In this document: piece after piece, positions 16,571-25,367 of the stretch
How positions within the stretch are numbered: the first letter of the stretch is position 1
How the letters are laid out: every line of letters starts with the position of its first letter
Assembly (NCBI GenBank): GCA_947450025.1
Contig: CANFTW010000009.1
Coordinates: 62,001 to 126,000, forward strand
Direction: 5' to 3'
Length of the DNA: 64,000 nucleotides
From: Bacteroidota bacterium
Lineage (GTDB): Bacteria > Bacteroidota > Bacteroidia > B-17B0 > Aurantibacillaceae
The notes under the pieces: generated by a model
The model's database searches: none
What the model saw: only the letters and a program-made list of their open reading frames with translations
Told to the model about the DNA's origin: nothing
Position numbers and translations under genes: made by a program

Positions 16571-18031
16571 ATGAAAACAATTAAACAATTCTTTTTTATC
16601 ATCGTTCTTGGTTTTAGCTCAATAATAGTTAATGCTCAATGTCCAACGGTGACTAATTTAGCAATTACATATGGTGCTAATGGAAGCGCTACTGTAACGC
16701 CAACCGTTTTAGGACCTATCAACCCAACTCAAACTGCTTATAATTGGTCAATCTATGGCGGAGGTCAATCTTCAACCATCAACCAAAATATATTAAATTA
16801 TTCATTTTCTATGAACACCAGTTACTCCGTTTGTTTAACTGTTTCAGATTCTTCTACCTCTTGTCCTCCATCTACTCTTTGTGCCTTGGCAACTGTTACC
16901 AATGTGAATACATCTTCTTCTTGCCACGCAGCCTTTACAAGCTACACTGATAGTAATTGTGTGACCCATTTTGTAAATAGCTCTACTGGAAATAATTTAA
17001 CATATCAATGGTATAACATGAGCAATAATTTCAATCTATTTAGTTCAACCACTAATACAAATTATTCCTTTACTAATGGAACTTATCTAATTGCTTTATA
17101 CGCATATAGTAATGGCGCTTTTTGCGATTCTATAACTCAAGTTGTTACTGTAAACTGTGCCGGCGGAAGCACAAATACTGCTTGTCAAGCATCATTTTCT
17201 TCTTATACGGATAGTAATTGTGTGACCCATTTTATAAATACATCTACTGGGAATAATATCTCTTCCAGTTGGACCGTCAATAACATCTGTTACCCTCCTT
17301 CTAGTTCTTCCTTAAATTTATCTTTAGCTAACGGAACTTATCCTGTGATGTTGCAAATTTATTCAAATGGGCAATTATGTGATACTCTTACTCAAAACGT
17401 AGTCATTAACTGTAATAGTGGAGGAACTGTTACTCCAACAGGTTGCCAAGCTAATTCTCAATTTTATATTTTTGCAGATTCATTAAATACTGGAAATTAC
17501 TTTGCATATAATTTATCATCAGGTTCAGGATCTTTATCGTATTTGTGGAATTTTGGTGACGGAACATCCTCTACTCAACAATATCCTTTCCATCAATATG
17601 CTGTTCCAGGGCAATATGTTGTTTGCTTAACGACTACCGCAACATACAGCACGGCACTTGGCGGAAATACAACTTGTACTGATACTTATTGCGACTCTTC
17701 AAGTGTTCATCGCATTGCTGCAGGATTTCTAATGCATCAAATCAATGTGATTGCTCAATCTGTTACCAGTGTAAATTCCTCAGACGCCTTAATTGGACTA
17801 ATAGCGTATCCAAATCCAATTGCTGATGAGTTAACCATTGAAGCAACAACTAAAAATAATACGAAACTAAATTATATTTTAATAGATGCACTAGGCCGTA
17901 TTATTTTAACTGGAAATATTGAAAACTCTAAAGTGTCAATTCATACCAATACAATCGCAAAAGGTTTTTATAGTTTGAATGTTACAGACGAAAAAGGTCA
18001 AGTCTTAAAGGCAATTAAGCTTGTGAAGTAA
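16571..18031 (+). CDS. Secreted PKD-domain protein with type IX sorting signal
   Basis: From ATG 16571 (MKTIKQFFF) it has 486 residues; the open frame begins 11 codons earlier, but the signal peptide starts here. After the peptide (IIVNAQ) come two cysteine-bearing repeats beginning CHAAFTSYTDSNCVTHF and CQASFSSYTDSNCVTHF, then a PKD-like domain with YLWNFGDGTSSTQQ. The last 80 or so residues (AYPNPIADELTIE, GRIILTGN, ending KAIKLVK) are a type A sorting domain. It is probably exported through T9SS and displayed or released at the cell surface. Its role, adhesion or other, is unknown. Confidence 0.85.
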   Translation: MKTIKQFFFIIVLGFSSIIVNAQCPTVTNLAITYGANGSATVTPTVLGPINPTQTAYNWSIYGGGQSSTINQNILNYSFSMNTSYSVCLTVSDSSTSCPPSTLCALATVTNVNTSSSCHAAFTSYTDSNCVTHFVNSSTGNNLTYQWYNMSNNFNLFSSTTNTNYSFTNGTYLIALYAYSNGAFCDSITQVVTVNCAGGSTNTACQASFSSYTDSNCVTHFINTSTGNNISSSWTVNNICYPPSSSSLNLSLANGTYPVMLQIYSNGQLCDTLTQNVVINCNSGGTVTPTGCQANSQFYIFADSLNTGNYFAYNLSSGSGSLSYLWNFGDGTSSTQQYPFHQYAVPGQYVVCLTTTATYSTALGGNTTCTDTYCDSSSVHRIAAGFLMHQINVIAQSVTSVNSSDALIGLIAYPNPIADELTIEATTKNNTKLNYILIDALGRIILTGNIENSKVSIHTNTIAKGFYSLNVTDEKGQVLKAIKLVK

Positions 18032-18044
18032 TTTATTTTAACAT

Positions 18045-18087
18045 AAAAAGCCCGGTATGAAATTTCATGCCGGGCTTTTTTATTTTT
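18045..18087. terminator. Bidirectional terminator between the PKD cargo gene and rng
   Basis: AAAAAGCCCGG and CCGGGCTTTTT, extended by TATGAA/TTCATG with one G-T wobble, form a long GC-rich hairpin with A tract and T tract on the two sides. It serves both convergent genes. Confidence 0.9.
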
Positions 18088-18097
18088 ACTGTAATTC

Positions 18098-19654
18098 TTA
18101 AATGACTATTTCATCTAACTCTTTATTTAAGAAATGATATTCCATAAATGCATAGCTATCTGATTTTGTAATTTTAACCCACTGCTTGTACTCAAAATAC
18201 CATTTCCATTGAATATTCCTTAAAAATCCTTTTTGTTTTAAATAGCCTTCAATATAAGGATGCACACAAAGTGTAATATTTTTAGCGTTTTGTTCTTTAA
18301 TAATAAAACGTAAGGCATTTTGAATTTGTTCAACAAATAAAATACTTGGTTGTACTTTTCCTGTACCACCACAACTAGGACAGGTTTCTAAAACTTCTAC
18401 GTTAACTTCAGGGCGTAAGCGCTGACGTGTAATTTGAATTAAACCAAATTTACTTGGTGGTAAAATATTGTGTCGAGCTCTATCCGACTTCATTTCTTCT
18501 TTTAGTTTATCAAAAAGAAGTTTTCGATTTTCAGGATTATGTAAATCAATAAAATCAATCACAATAATACCGCCCATATCACGCAAGCGCAATTGACGAG
18601 CCACCTCAACAGCAGCTTCTAAATTTACTTCAAGGGCATTTTCTTCTTGCGATTTATCGCTTTTTGCTCTATTTCCACTATTAACATCAAAAACGTGCAG
18701 CGCCTCAGTGTGTTCAACCACTAAGTAAGCTCCGCTTTTCATGAAAACTGTTTTGCCAAACAATGATTTTATTTGACGATCTATTCCGAAATTATCAAAA
18801 ATAGGAACCTTCCCAGTATAGTGCTTTAAGATGTCAACTTTATCCGGAGAAATTGTTTTAATGTATGATTTTAAATCATCAAAAACTCGTTCACTATTAA
18901 CATGAATAGCATTAAACGAAGCATTTAAAAAATCTCTTAAAATCGCATTGGTTCTGTCAACTTCTCCTAATAAACGAAATGGTGGCTCAGAGGTTTGTAA
19001 TGCTTTAAAACATTCGTCCCACTTATTAACTAAATCCGCAACATCACCTTCAATATCCGAAACGGATTTTCCTTCGGCAACAGTTCGAACAATCACACCA
19101 AAGTTTTTTGGCTTGATGCTATGAATTAATGCTTTTAATCGTGTTTTTTCTTCGCTACTTCTAATTTTTGAAGAAACAGACACCTTATCAGAAAACGGGA
19201 TTAATACAATATATCTCCCAGCAATCGAAATTTCAGTGGTAATTCTTGGTCCTTTAGATGAAATAGGTTCTTTAGCAACTTGAACTAAAACATATTGTCC
19301 TGGTTTAACTGCTTCATTAATTTTTCCATCCTTATTTATATCTCCTTCGTTTTTAAAGTACATTAAATTACTCACATTCTGTTTACCAGAACGCACAGCG
19401 TCAACGTATTTAAATAACGAATTGGCCTGAGGGCCTAAATCTAAGTAATGCAAAAATGCATCTTTCTCGTATCCTACATCAACAAAGGCAGCGTTTAATC
19501 CGGTCATAACCTTCTTAACTTTACCTAGGTAGATATCGCCTACCGAAAATTTTATGTTATTTTTTTCTTTATGCAGTTCTATTAAACGCTTATCGTTTAA
19601 TAGTCCTATAACAACTTCGTTAGGCGTAGAATTTATTACTAGTTCTACGTTCAC
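18098..19654 (-). CDS. rng: Ribonuclease E/G family protein (RNase G)
   Basis: A 518-residue endoribonuclease for single-stranded AU-rich RNA, acting in rRNA maturation and mRNA decay. An S1 domain begins near residue 37 (VGDIYLGKVKKVMTGLNAAFVDVG). The catalytic metal-binding Asp are D323 in HVFDVNSGN and D370 in DFIDLHNP. CPSCGGTGK is the Zn-link for tetramerisation. There is no RNase E-type C-terminal scaffold, so the size matches RNase G. It is last in an HU - TPR - COX24-like - rng series on the minus strand, an order common in the phylum. Confidence 0.94.
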   Translation of the reverse strand: MNVELVINSTPNEVVIGLLNDKRLIELHKEKNNIKFSVGDIYLGKVKKVMTGLNAAFVDVGYEKDAFLHYLDLGPQANSLFKYVDAVRSGKQNVSNLMYFKNEGDINKDGKINEAVKPGQYVLVQVAKEPISSKGPRITTEISIAGRYIVLIPFSDKVSVSSKIRSSEEKTRLKALIHSIKPKNFGVIVRTVAEGKSVSDIEGDVADLVNKWDECFKALQTSEPPFRLLGEVDRTNAILRDFLNASFNAIHVNSERVFDDLKSYIKTISPDKVDILKHYTGKVPIFDNFGIDRQIKSLFGKTVFMKSGAYLVVEHTEALHVFDVNSGNRAKSDKSQEENALEVNLEAAVEVARQLRLRDMGGIIVIDFIDLHNPENRKLLFDKLKEEMKSDRARHNILPPSKFGLIQITRQRLRPEVNVEVLETCPSCGGTGKVQPSILFVEQIQNALRFIIKEQNAKNITLCVHPYIEGYLKQKGFLRNIQWKWYFEYKQWVKITKSDSYAFMEYHFLNKELDEIVI

Positions 19655-19735
19655 TTTAAAATAGTTTAAATTTATATAATAATATTATTGATTAATAACT
19701 CATACTGGTTTTTAAAACAATAACGTACACAAATA

Positions 19736-19772
19736 ACACAAACGGTAAGACTATAAGTCATCCCGTTTGTGT
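19736..19772. other. Inverted repeat in the rng leader region
   Basis: ACACAAACGG (19736-19745) pairs with CCGTTTGTGT (19763-19772) across a 17-nt loop, about 80 bp upstream of the rng start. It could be a 5' leader structure, perhaps a site for RNase G autoregulation, or a terminator for the small upstream gene. The sequence alone cannot decide. Confidence 0.35.
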
Positions 19773-19785
19773 GCAATCTTTTTGT

Positions 19786-19810
19786 AAAATCTAATTAGCT
19801 TAGCTAATTA
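19786..19810 (-). terminator. Weak terminator-like hairpin at the end of the small basic gene
   Basis: TAATTAGC (19792-19799) and GCTAATTA (19803-19810) form a perfect 8-bp stem with a 3-nt loop, overlapping the stop codon on the minus strand and followed by GATTTT. It is AT-rich and short, so only partial termination is likely. Confidence 0.35.
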
Positions 19811-19897
19811 TTTTTTCTTATGACGGTTTTTTCTCAAACGTTTTTTGCGTTTGTGTGTCGCCATTTTATGTCTTTTTCTTTTCTTTCCGCTTGGCAT
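19808..19897 (-). CDS. 29-residue basic COX24/AURKAIP1-domain ribosomal-type protein
   Basis: ATG at 19895-19897, stop at 19808-19810. The protein starts MPSGKKRKRHKM, continues ATHKRKKRLRKN and ends in lysines; nearly every residue is Lys, Arg or His. This matches the very short AURKAIP1/COX24-domain proteins annotated throughout Bacteroidota, related to a mitochondrial small-subunit ribosomal protein, so a ribosome-associated role is likely. It sits between the TPR gene and rng. It is below the usual length cut-off of gene finders. Confidence 0.85.
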   Translation of the reverse strand: MPSGKKRKRHKMATHKRKKRLRKNRHKKK

Positions 19898-19936
19898 AAT
19901 CCTTAGGTTTTAAAAAATTTATATTAGTTTAATTAT

Positions 19937-20770
19937 TTATTTTTTTAATTGTTCGATGTATTTTAGTACTTCTTTCTTGGCCATGGCATCATCGGTTACA
20001 CTGGCATATTTTTCAAGCATTTCAATCGTTTTGTTTTTTTGACCCTGTTGTTCGAAGGCATCCGCTAAATGCAAATAAGCTTCAATGTATAATGGATCAA
20101 TCCTTAACACATTATTAAAACGCTTTATTGCTTTATCCCATTGCTGAGATTTTGCTGAGAAAAATGCAAAAGTTAATTGAAGCTTTACATTATTACTATC
20201 TGTTTTTTCAACCTCTCTCAATAATCCGATCCCTTTCATAGGATCTTTTCCTTCCTCAACAAAACAAGCCGCTAACTGAATTTTTGCATCAACGTTTTTT
20301 GCATCCTTCGCTACTGCTTTTTCATAACAACGAATAGCACTTTGATATAAAGCTGGTATTTCATTATTATCTTTAATAAAGCGAACAGAATAATAATAAC
20401 GATCCCCGGCTTTAGTATAAGCTAAAGAACCTTGGTTCCTTTCAGCAATCTGTTCAACAAAATACGCTGCAAAATCAGGTCTTTTTTGTTTATCCCAAAA
20501 CTCAACAACAGAAACATAAGCTGTATCAATTTTTGAATTTTTAGCACTTGCTAATAACGCATCATATTTCAACTTTTCTTCTGACTTTAAAGACTTAGTT
20601 GCCATGGAAATAAAAGATTCAATGCTAGCAACTGGTGCAGTTGGCATCATCCCTTGAGATCCAGAAACTATATCTTTTTCTGTGTTTTTTTTGGGTGCAA
20701 TAAATAAAAGAACGAACAAAACAACAGCTGTTATTAGTAAACCAATCTGTGTTTTACGAGCAACTGTCAT
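19937..20770 (-). CDS. Membrane-anchored tetratricopeptide repeat protein
   Basis: A 277-residue protein with a single N-terminal membrane segment (IGLLITAVVLFVLLFIAP), then helical repeats. Clear TPR-like units include YQSAIRCYEKAVAKDAKNVDAKIQLAACF and WDKAIKRFNNVLRIDPLYIEAYLHLADAFE in pieces, with the usual W/L/G/Y/A/P spacing, and a last unit NKTIEMLEKYA. It probably scaffolds protein contacts in the periplasm or at the inner membrane. Its ATG overlaps the HU stop codon by 1 bp, so translation is likely coupled. Partner unknown. Confidence 0.85.
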   Translation of the reverse strand: MTVARKTQIGLLITAVVLFVLLFIAPKKNTEKDIVSGSQGMMPTAPVASIESFISMATKSLKSEEKLKYDALLASAKNSKIDTAYVSVVEFWDKQKRPDFAAYFVEQIAERNQGSLAYTKAGDRYYYSVRFIKDNNEIPALYQSAIRCYEKAVAKDAKNVDAKIQLAACFVEEGKDPMKGIGLLREVEKTDSNNVKLQLTFAFFSAKSQQWDKAIKRFNNVLRIDPLYIEAYLHLADAFEQQGQKNKTIEMLEKYASVTDDAMAKKEVLKYIEQLKK

Positions 20771-21087
20771 TATTCAACTTGTTTATTATCTAATGGCTCA
20801 GCCACCTTAACATTACGTTTCACTCTTTCGCTAAACGTTTTAGCGGGTTTGAATGCTGGAATAAAATGTGCTGGAATAACAACCGTTGTATTTTTTGAAA
20901 TATTACGACCTACTTTTTCAGCACGTTTCTTTACTACAAAGGTTCCAAATCCACGTAAATACACGTTTTTACCTTCAGTCATGGAGGTACGTATAGATTT
21001 CATAAAAGCCTCTACTGTTGTTTGCACAACAATCTTCTCTATGCCTGTTTTTTCTGAAATTTCGTTTACTATATCTGCTTTAGTCAT
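20770..21087 (-). CDS. HU family DNA-binding protein
   Basis: A 105-residue nucleoid protein. The N-terminal helices read MTKADIVNEISEKTGIE; the DNA-binding arm is GFGTFVVKKRAEKVGRNISKN, with TVVIPAHFIPAFKPAK after it, the HU/IHF signature. The C-terminus has about 15 residues beyond the usual 90. Bacteria usually encode several HU paralogues; this one lies in the HU-TPR-rng arrangement and has a clear promoter. It binds and bends DNA with little sequence preference. Confidence 0.95.
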   Translation of the reverse strand: MTKADIVNEISEKTGIEKIVVQTTVEAFMKSIRTSMTEGKNVYLRGFGTFVVKKRAEKVGRNISKNTTVVIPAHFIPAFKPAKTFSERVKRNVKVAEPLDNKQVE

Positions 21088-21133
21088 TTACAAAATATTT
21101 ATAATCAGCGATTTAAAATTGAAAATCGGGCTG

Positions 21134-21164
21134 CAAAGATATACTTTTTATTCTAATTCAAAAA
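21134..21164 (-). promoter_or_regulatory. Promoter of the HU-TPR-rng transcript
   Basis: On the minus strand TTTTTG, 17 bp, TATCTTTG: a full match to the Bacteroidota -33/-7 promoter (TTG ... TAnnTTTG). The -7 element is at 21134-21141, about 47 bp before the HU ATG. The best promoter match in the window. Confidence 0.65.
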
Positions 21165-21366
21165 TTTAGTCTATGTTTTTTTAGTCCAAAAATCATTTTT
21201 TTAGTCAAAACATGCCTTTTAAATGACAAATCAAAAAACTGAGGCCCTTTGATTTAGTAATACTACTCCATGAAAAGTCTAGTATATACGCTATTAAAAC
21301 ACACAAATACAACAAGTCATAAGCACTATTTTCTCTATTTTGAGTATATTAGCAGTCTATTTGGTT

Positions 21367-21975
21367 ATGAAAGAATTATTTGAATACATAAAATCAAAAG
21401 TGTTTTTAAAACATTTGACTTTTTCTGTTTTATGCTTAGCTGTTGTACTTTGGATACTATTTACTTTATTGGGAGTATACACACACCATGGTGAAACTGC
21501 AGAAGTGCCAGATTTTAAGGGAAAATCTATATCTGAATTAGAGAATTTCGTAACTGATAAGCATGTTGGATATACAATTATTGATAGTGTATATGATCCA
21601 AAAGAAAAATCAGGTATTGTGATTAAACAGGACCCTGAAGCTAAATCTTTAGTAAAACACAATAGAGTAATCTATTTATACGTTACTAGCACACAAGCTC
21701 CTCAAATGGCAATGCCTAAATTGGTTGATAGAAGTACGCGACAAGCCATCTTTATGATTGAAAGCTATGGATTAAAAGTTGGAAAAATAACAGAAATTGC
21801 TGGAGATTGTAAAGGATGTGTCTTGAAACAATTTTTTGAAGGAAAAGAAATTACACCTGGTTCAGTGATTAAAAAAGGAAGCAAAATAGATTTAGCAGTT
21901 GGTAAAAAGGAGGAAAGCTTCGGCGTGCCGACATCAGATTCAACTAGCACTGACAGTGAGCCTATAGAAAACTAA
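21367..21975 (+). CDS. PASTA-domain membrane protein
   Basis: From ATG 21367 it has 202 residues; an earlier in-frame TTG at 21340 is less likely because KELFEYIKSKVFLKH is the usual start. A membrane segment (VLCLAVVLWILFTLLGVY) is followed by two PASTA domains starting VPDFKGKSISELE and MPKLVDRSTRQAI. PASTA domains bind peptidoglycan or penicillin-binding partners. The tail is Ser/Thr/Asp-rich. It lies 12 bp before a T9SS cargo gene and upstream of the rluD-like gene, a frequent neighbour in the phylum. Role in cell wall synthesis inferred. Confidence 0.88.
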   Translation: MKELFEYIKSKVFLKHLTFSVLCLAVVLWILFTLLGVYTHHGETAEVPDFKGKSISELENFVTDKHVGYTIIDSVYDPKEKSGIVIKQDPEAKSLVKHNRVIYLYVTSTQAPQMAMPKLVDRSTRQAIFMIESYGLKVGKITEIAGDCKGCVLKQFFEGKEITPGSVIKKGSKIDLAVGKKEESFGVPTSDSTSTDSEPIEN

Positions 21976-21987
21976 CCCATTATTATT

Positions 21988-23892
21988 ATGAATTTTTTTA
22001 AAATCATCTATAAGCCTGTTTTAGTATTGCTTTTAATAACTAGCAATATTTTAATTGCACAAGAACAATTGAGGCCCTTAAGTAGTAATATGAATTTAGC
22101 TATTACTCCTCGCCTTACTTCGTTAAGCAAAACAACAACGACAATCACACCCCTTAACTTACCATTTTTTGATGATTTTTCTTACTCCTATAAATCCCCA
22201 TATCCATCAAGTAGTTATTGGCTAGATTCAAGCACTTATGTGAATTCTAGCTTTGCCATTGCCCCTATTTCATTAGGCGTGGCAACATTTGATGGATTAA
22301 ACAAACATGGATATCCCTACGCAATTAATGCACCTGTAAATTTCTCTGGGTCTTCAGATACATTAACGTCCAATCCAATAAATTTAAAAGCAACCTCAAC
22401 TCATACTTATAGCGCTTCAGATAGTGTTTTTATAAGTTTTTATTATCAAGCTGAGGGATTTGGAGATGCGCCTGAAGCAAACGATTCGTTATGCTTAGAT
22501 TTTTTTAAACCAAGCATAAATAAATGGAGTAAGGTGTGGGGTGTAAAAGGTTATAATCCAAGCGCAACAGACACGAACTTTTATAGGGTGAAAATTGCCA
22601 TTACCGACCCATTATACTTTGATAGTTTGTTTCAATTTCGCTTTAGAAATAAAGCTACAACCAGCGGCAGCTTAGACCATTGGAATTTAGATTACATTCA
22701 ATTAAAACATTTTTACTATTACAATGATACATTACTGGATGATGTAGCCTTTGCATATAAGCCAAGTTCTTTTTTAAAAAATTACTCTGTTATGCCCTAT
22801 AATCAGTATAATCGAACATTAGAGATGGGGCCTAAATTCAGAAATTTTATTCGTAGTAATTTTAATATTCCAAAATTTTCAAGCTATAATTACTCTGTAA
22901 AAGATGAATTTAATGTAACTGTTGCAACTGATGTTTATGGAACTTTTGATAATCCTGGTATTTTACCTTTCGTCAACAACGGATACTATCCAGGTAATGC
23001 CGCTGTTCCTGTATTCACTCTTCAGCCATTTGCAAATACATTTAGTGATTCCACATTTTATACCATTCAACATGTTTTAACCACTTCAGGAGATGCAAAA
23101 AAATCAAATGATACTTTGGTGCATGTGCAAAAATTCTCTAATTACTATGCTTATGATGATGGTTCAGCTGAGGTAGGTTATTATTTGAACACTTATGGTG
23201 CAAAAACCGCTGTGCGTTTTACTTTAAATGCTGCTGATACTTTAAGGTCTGTTCGTATTTATTTTGATCCAATTATTGAAGGAACATTAATTCAAGGATC
23301 TTCTTTTAGAGTTATGGTTTGGGGTACTTCTGGAAACGTTCCTGGTAATGTTATCTATAAAGACAGTTTAACTTATCCCGAGTATTTATCAGGATCCTAC
23401 AACAAAATGCCCACTTACCAGCTAACATCTTGTTTGCCACTGGGAGTTGGCTCTTACTTTATTGGTATACAGCAAACTACTAATCAGCCATTAAATATTG
23501 GTTTTGATAAAAATACAAATCATAAAGAATCTTTATTTTATGATATTGGAAATGGATGGATTCAATCTGCTATACCGGGATCATTAATGATAAATCCAGT
23601 TATGGGCTGCACATATGCAGTGCCTGTGAGTATTAATGAGCAAGAAAATTTCAATAAAATAAAAATATTTCCTAATCCAACTCAAAATACTTTTCAGATT
23701 ACATACCCTGGTAATCAGCTTGAAAAATCTGACTTAGAGGTGTTTAATTCATACGGACAACTCGTTTTAAAGAAATCTATAATTAGTAATGAAACCATTG
23801 ACGCTAGCAGTTTATCAAATGGTTTATACTTAATTCAATTAAAGGTTAATAATATAAACGTTAGTTCTCAAAAATTGATAATCACAAAATAA
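21988..23892 (+). CDS. Secreted protein with type IX sorting domain
   Basis: A 634-residue protein with a signal peptide (VLVLLLITSNILIAQ). The body has LPFFDDFSYSYKSPYPSS and DSVFISFYYQAEGFGD, resembling jelly-roll surface proteins of Bacteroidota, with no catalytic motif recognised. The C-terminus has KIFPNPTQNTFQI, GQLVLKKSI, NGLYLIQLKV and ends QKLIITK, a type A sorting domain. It should be exported by T9SS. It lies 12 bp after the PASTA gene and 1 bp before the pseudouridine synthase gene, so it is part of a cell-envelope/housekeeping transcript. Function unknown. Confidence 0.85.
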   Translation: MNFFKIIYKPVLVLLLITSNILIAQEQLRPLSSNMNLAITPRLTSLSKTTTTITPLNLPFFDDFSYSYKSPYPSSSYWLDSSTYVNSSFAIAPISLGVATFDGLNKHGYPYAINAPVNFSGSSDTLTSNPINLKATSTHTYSASDSVFISFYYQAEGFGDAPEANDSLCLDFFKPSINKWSKVWGVKGYNPSATDTNFYRVKIAITDPLYFDSLFQFRFRNKATTSGSLDHWNLDYIQLKHFYYYNDTLLDDVAFAYKPSSFLKNYSVMPYNQYNRTLEMGPKFRNFIRSNFNIPKFSSYNYSVKDEFNVTVATDVYGTFDNPGILPFVNNGYYPGNAAVPVFTLQPFANTFSDSTFYTIQHVLTTSGDAKKSNDTLVHVQKFSNYYAYDDGSAEVGYYLNTYGAKTAVRFTLNAADTLRSVRIYFDPIIEGTLIQGSSFRVMVWGTSGNVPGNVIYKDSLTYPEYLSGSYNKMPTYQLTSCLPLGVGSYFIGIQQTTNQPLNIGFDKNTNHKESLFYDIGNGWIQSAIPGSLMINPVMGCTYAVPVSINEQENFNKIKIFPNPTQNTFQITYPGNQLEKSDLEVFNSYGQLVLKKSIISNETIDASSLSNGLYLIQLKVNNINVSSQKLIITK

Positions 23893-23893
23893 C

Positions 23894-24958
23894 ATGGCAG
23901 ACGACATAGAAGAAGTTGAATCAGGTGAAGATGAAAAAGAACTTTACGAACATCATCACATCAAAGTAGAAAAAGGTCAGGTTATGATGCGAATTGACAA
24001 ATTTTTGATGATTCGTGTTCAAAATGCTACTCGTACTAAATTGCAACAAGCATGTGATGCTGAATGCATTTTAGTTAATGGCAAGCCAGTAAAGTCTAGT
24101 TACAAGATTAAGCCTTTAGATGAAATTTCTATATTAATGACTACTCCTCCGCGCGATGTGGAAGTTTTGGCGGAAGACATTCCAATTAATGTTGTTTATG
24201 AAGACGACTACGTGTGTGTTGTGAATAAAGAACCTGGAATGGTTGTACATCCTGCCTACGGTCATTATACAGGAACCCTGGTAAATGCATTAGCATATCG
24301 ATTCAAAAATTTACCAACTTCCACTCAAAAAATATCTGAGAACTTAACCATTGAAAGACCTGGATTGGTTCATCGTATAGATAAAAATACATCAGGTATT
24401 ATCATCATTGCAAAAACTGAATTAGCTATGACTCGTTTAGCAAAAGATTTTTTTGATAGAAATTTAGATAGAAAATATATTGCTATTGTTTGGGGAGATG
24501 TGAAAGAAGATTCTGGAACTATTACATGCAACGTAGCACGTGATTTAAAAAATAGAAAGGTAATGGCATGCTTCCCTGATAGTGATTATGGTAAGCATGC
24601 TATTACGCACTATAAAGTATTAGAACGATTTGGTTATGTAACCGTTGTGGAGTGTAAATTAGAAACTGGTCGTACGCATCAAATTCGTATTCATATGAGA
24701 CATTTAGGTCACCCATTATTTAATGATAATGAATATGGTGGTGATAGAATATTAAAAGGTTTGTCGAGTAATAAATACAAGCAATTTATTGAAAATTGTT
24801 TTGAGATTTTACCACGTCATGCGTTACATGCTAAAACATTAGGGATTACGCATCCTATTACCAAAGAGCCAATCTTTTTTGATAGTGAAATTCCTGACGA
24901 TATGCAACAGGTTATTGAGAAATGGCGCAAATATTCTTATAAATTTGAAGAAGAATAA
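23894..24958 (+). CDS. RluA/RluD family pseudouridine synthase
   Basis: A 354-residue enzyme converting uridine to pseudouridine in large-subunit rRNA. Residues of about 30-90 form an S4 RNA-binding domain (RIDKFLMIRVQNATRTKLQQ). The catalytic Asp is D163 in RPGLVHRIDKNTSG. The family end blocks LETGRTHQIRIHM and HPLFNDNEYGG follow. Size and domain order match RluD (positions 1911/1915/1917 in E. coli 23S numbering), but RluC or RluA specificity cannot be excluded. An acidic N-terminal leader of about 20 residues precedes S4. It abuts the convergent TM2 gene. Confidence 0.93.
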   Translation: MADDIEEVESGEDEKELYEHHHIKVEKGQVMMRIDKFLMIRVQNATRTKLQQACDAECILVNGKPVKSSYKIKPLDEISILMTTPPRDVEVLAEDIPINVVYEDDYVCVVNKEPGMVVHPAYGHYTGTLVNALAYRFKNLPTSTQKISENLTIERPGLVHRIDKNTSGIIIIAKTELAMTRLAKDFFDRNLDRKYIAIVWGDVKEDSGTITCNVARDLKNRKVMACFPDSDYGKHAITHYKVLERFGYVTVVECKLETGRTHQIRIHMRHLGHPLFNDNEYGGDRILKGLSSNKYKQFIENCFEILPRHALHAKTLGITHPITKEPIFFDSEIPDDMQQVIEKWRKYSYKFEEE

Positions 24959-25363
24959 CTAGTCCTTAACCCACATAAACACTTTTCCATTATCTCTATA
25001 GTGATCAAAGTTTTTATCAAAAGTAATCACAAAAAAATCTATTAAGGGTAACACTCCAAAGCCTCCTCCAAGACTTGCTATATAGGCTACTGGAACGTAT
25101 GGCTTAGTGCCCAAATAAATACGATGAAGCCCTACCATGCCAAATGGGAAAGGAAACGCTAAAACGGCGGCAGTAATCCGTTTGTTTAATTTATGCTTTT
25201 TATGAAATAGTTGAAATACTGGATTGGGTTTTTGATCTTGAATATCGAGGTAGATTTTTACTGAATTTTGATTTGTCGAATCCAAAATTATAACAACAGA
25301 CTTGTTTTCTGAAAATAAATTCATTGACAGAATGGTAAATAAAATTCCAACAATAAATCTCAT
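24959..25363 (-). CDS. TM2-domain membrane protein
   Basis: A 134-residue protein with a signal-like N-terminus (VGILFTILSMNLFSEN) and a C-terminal TM2-like unit: KRITAAVLAFPFPFGMVGLHRIYLGTKPY, then YIASLGGGFGVLPLIDFFVI, two membrane helices joined by a short turn. TM2 proteins are small membrane proteins of unknown function. It is last of a four-gene minus-strand set with two SCO-like genes, 4 bp after the SCO gene. Confidence 0.75.
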   Translation of the reverse strand: MRFIVGILFTILSMNLFSENKSVVIILDSTNQNSVKIYLDIQDQKPNPVFQLFHKKHKLNKRITAAVLAFPFPFGMVGLHRIYLGTKPYVPVAYIASLGGGFGVLPLIDFFVITFDKNFDHYRDNGKVFMWVKD

Positions 25364-25367
25364 GGGT

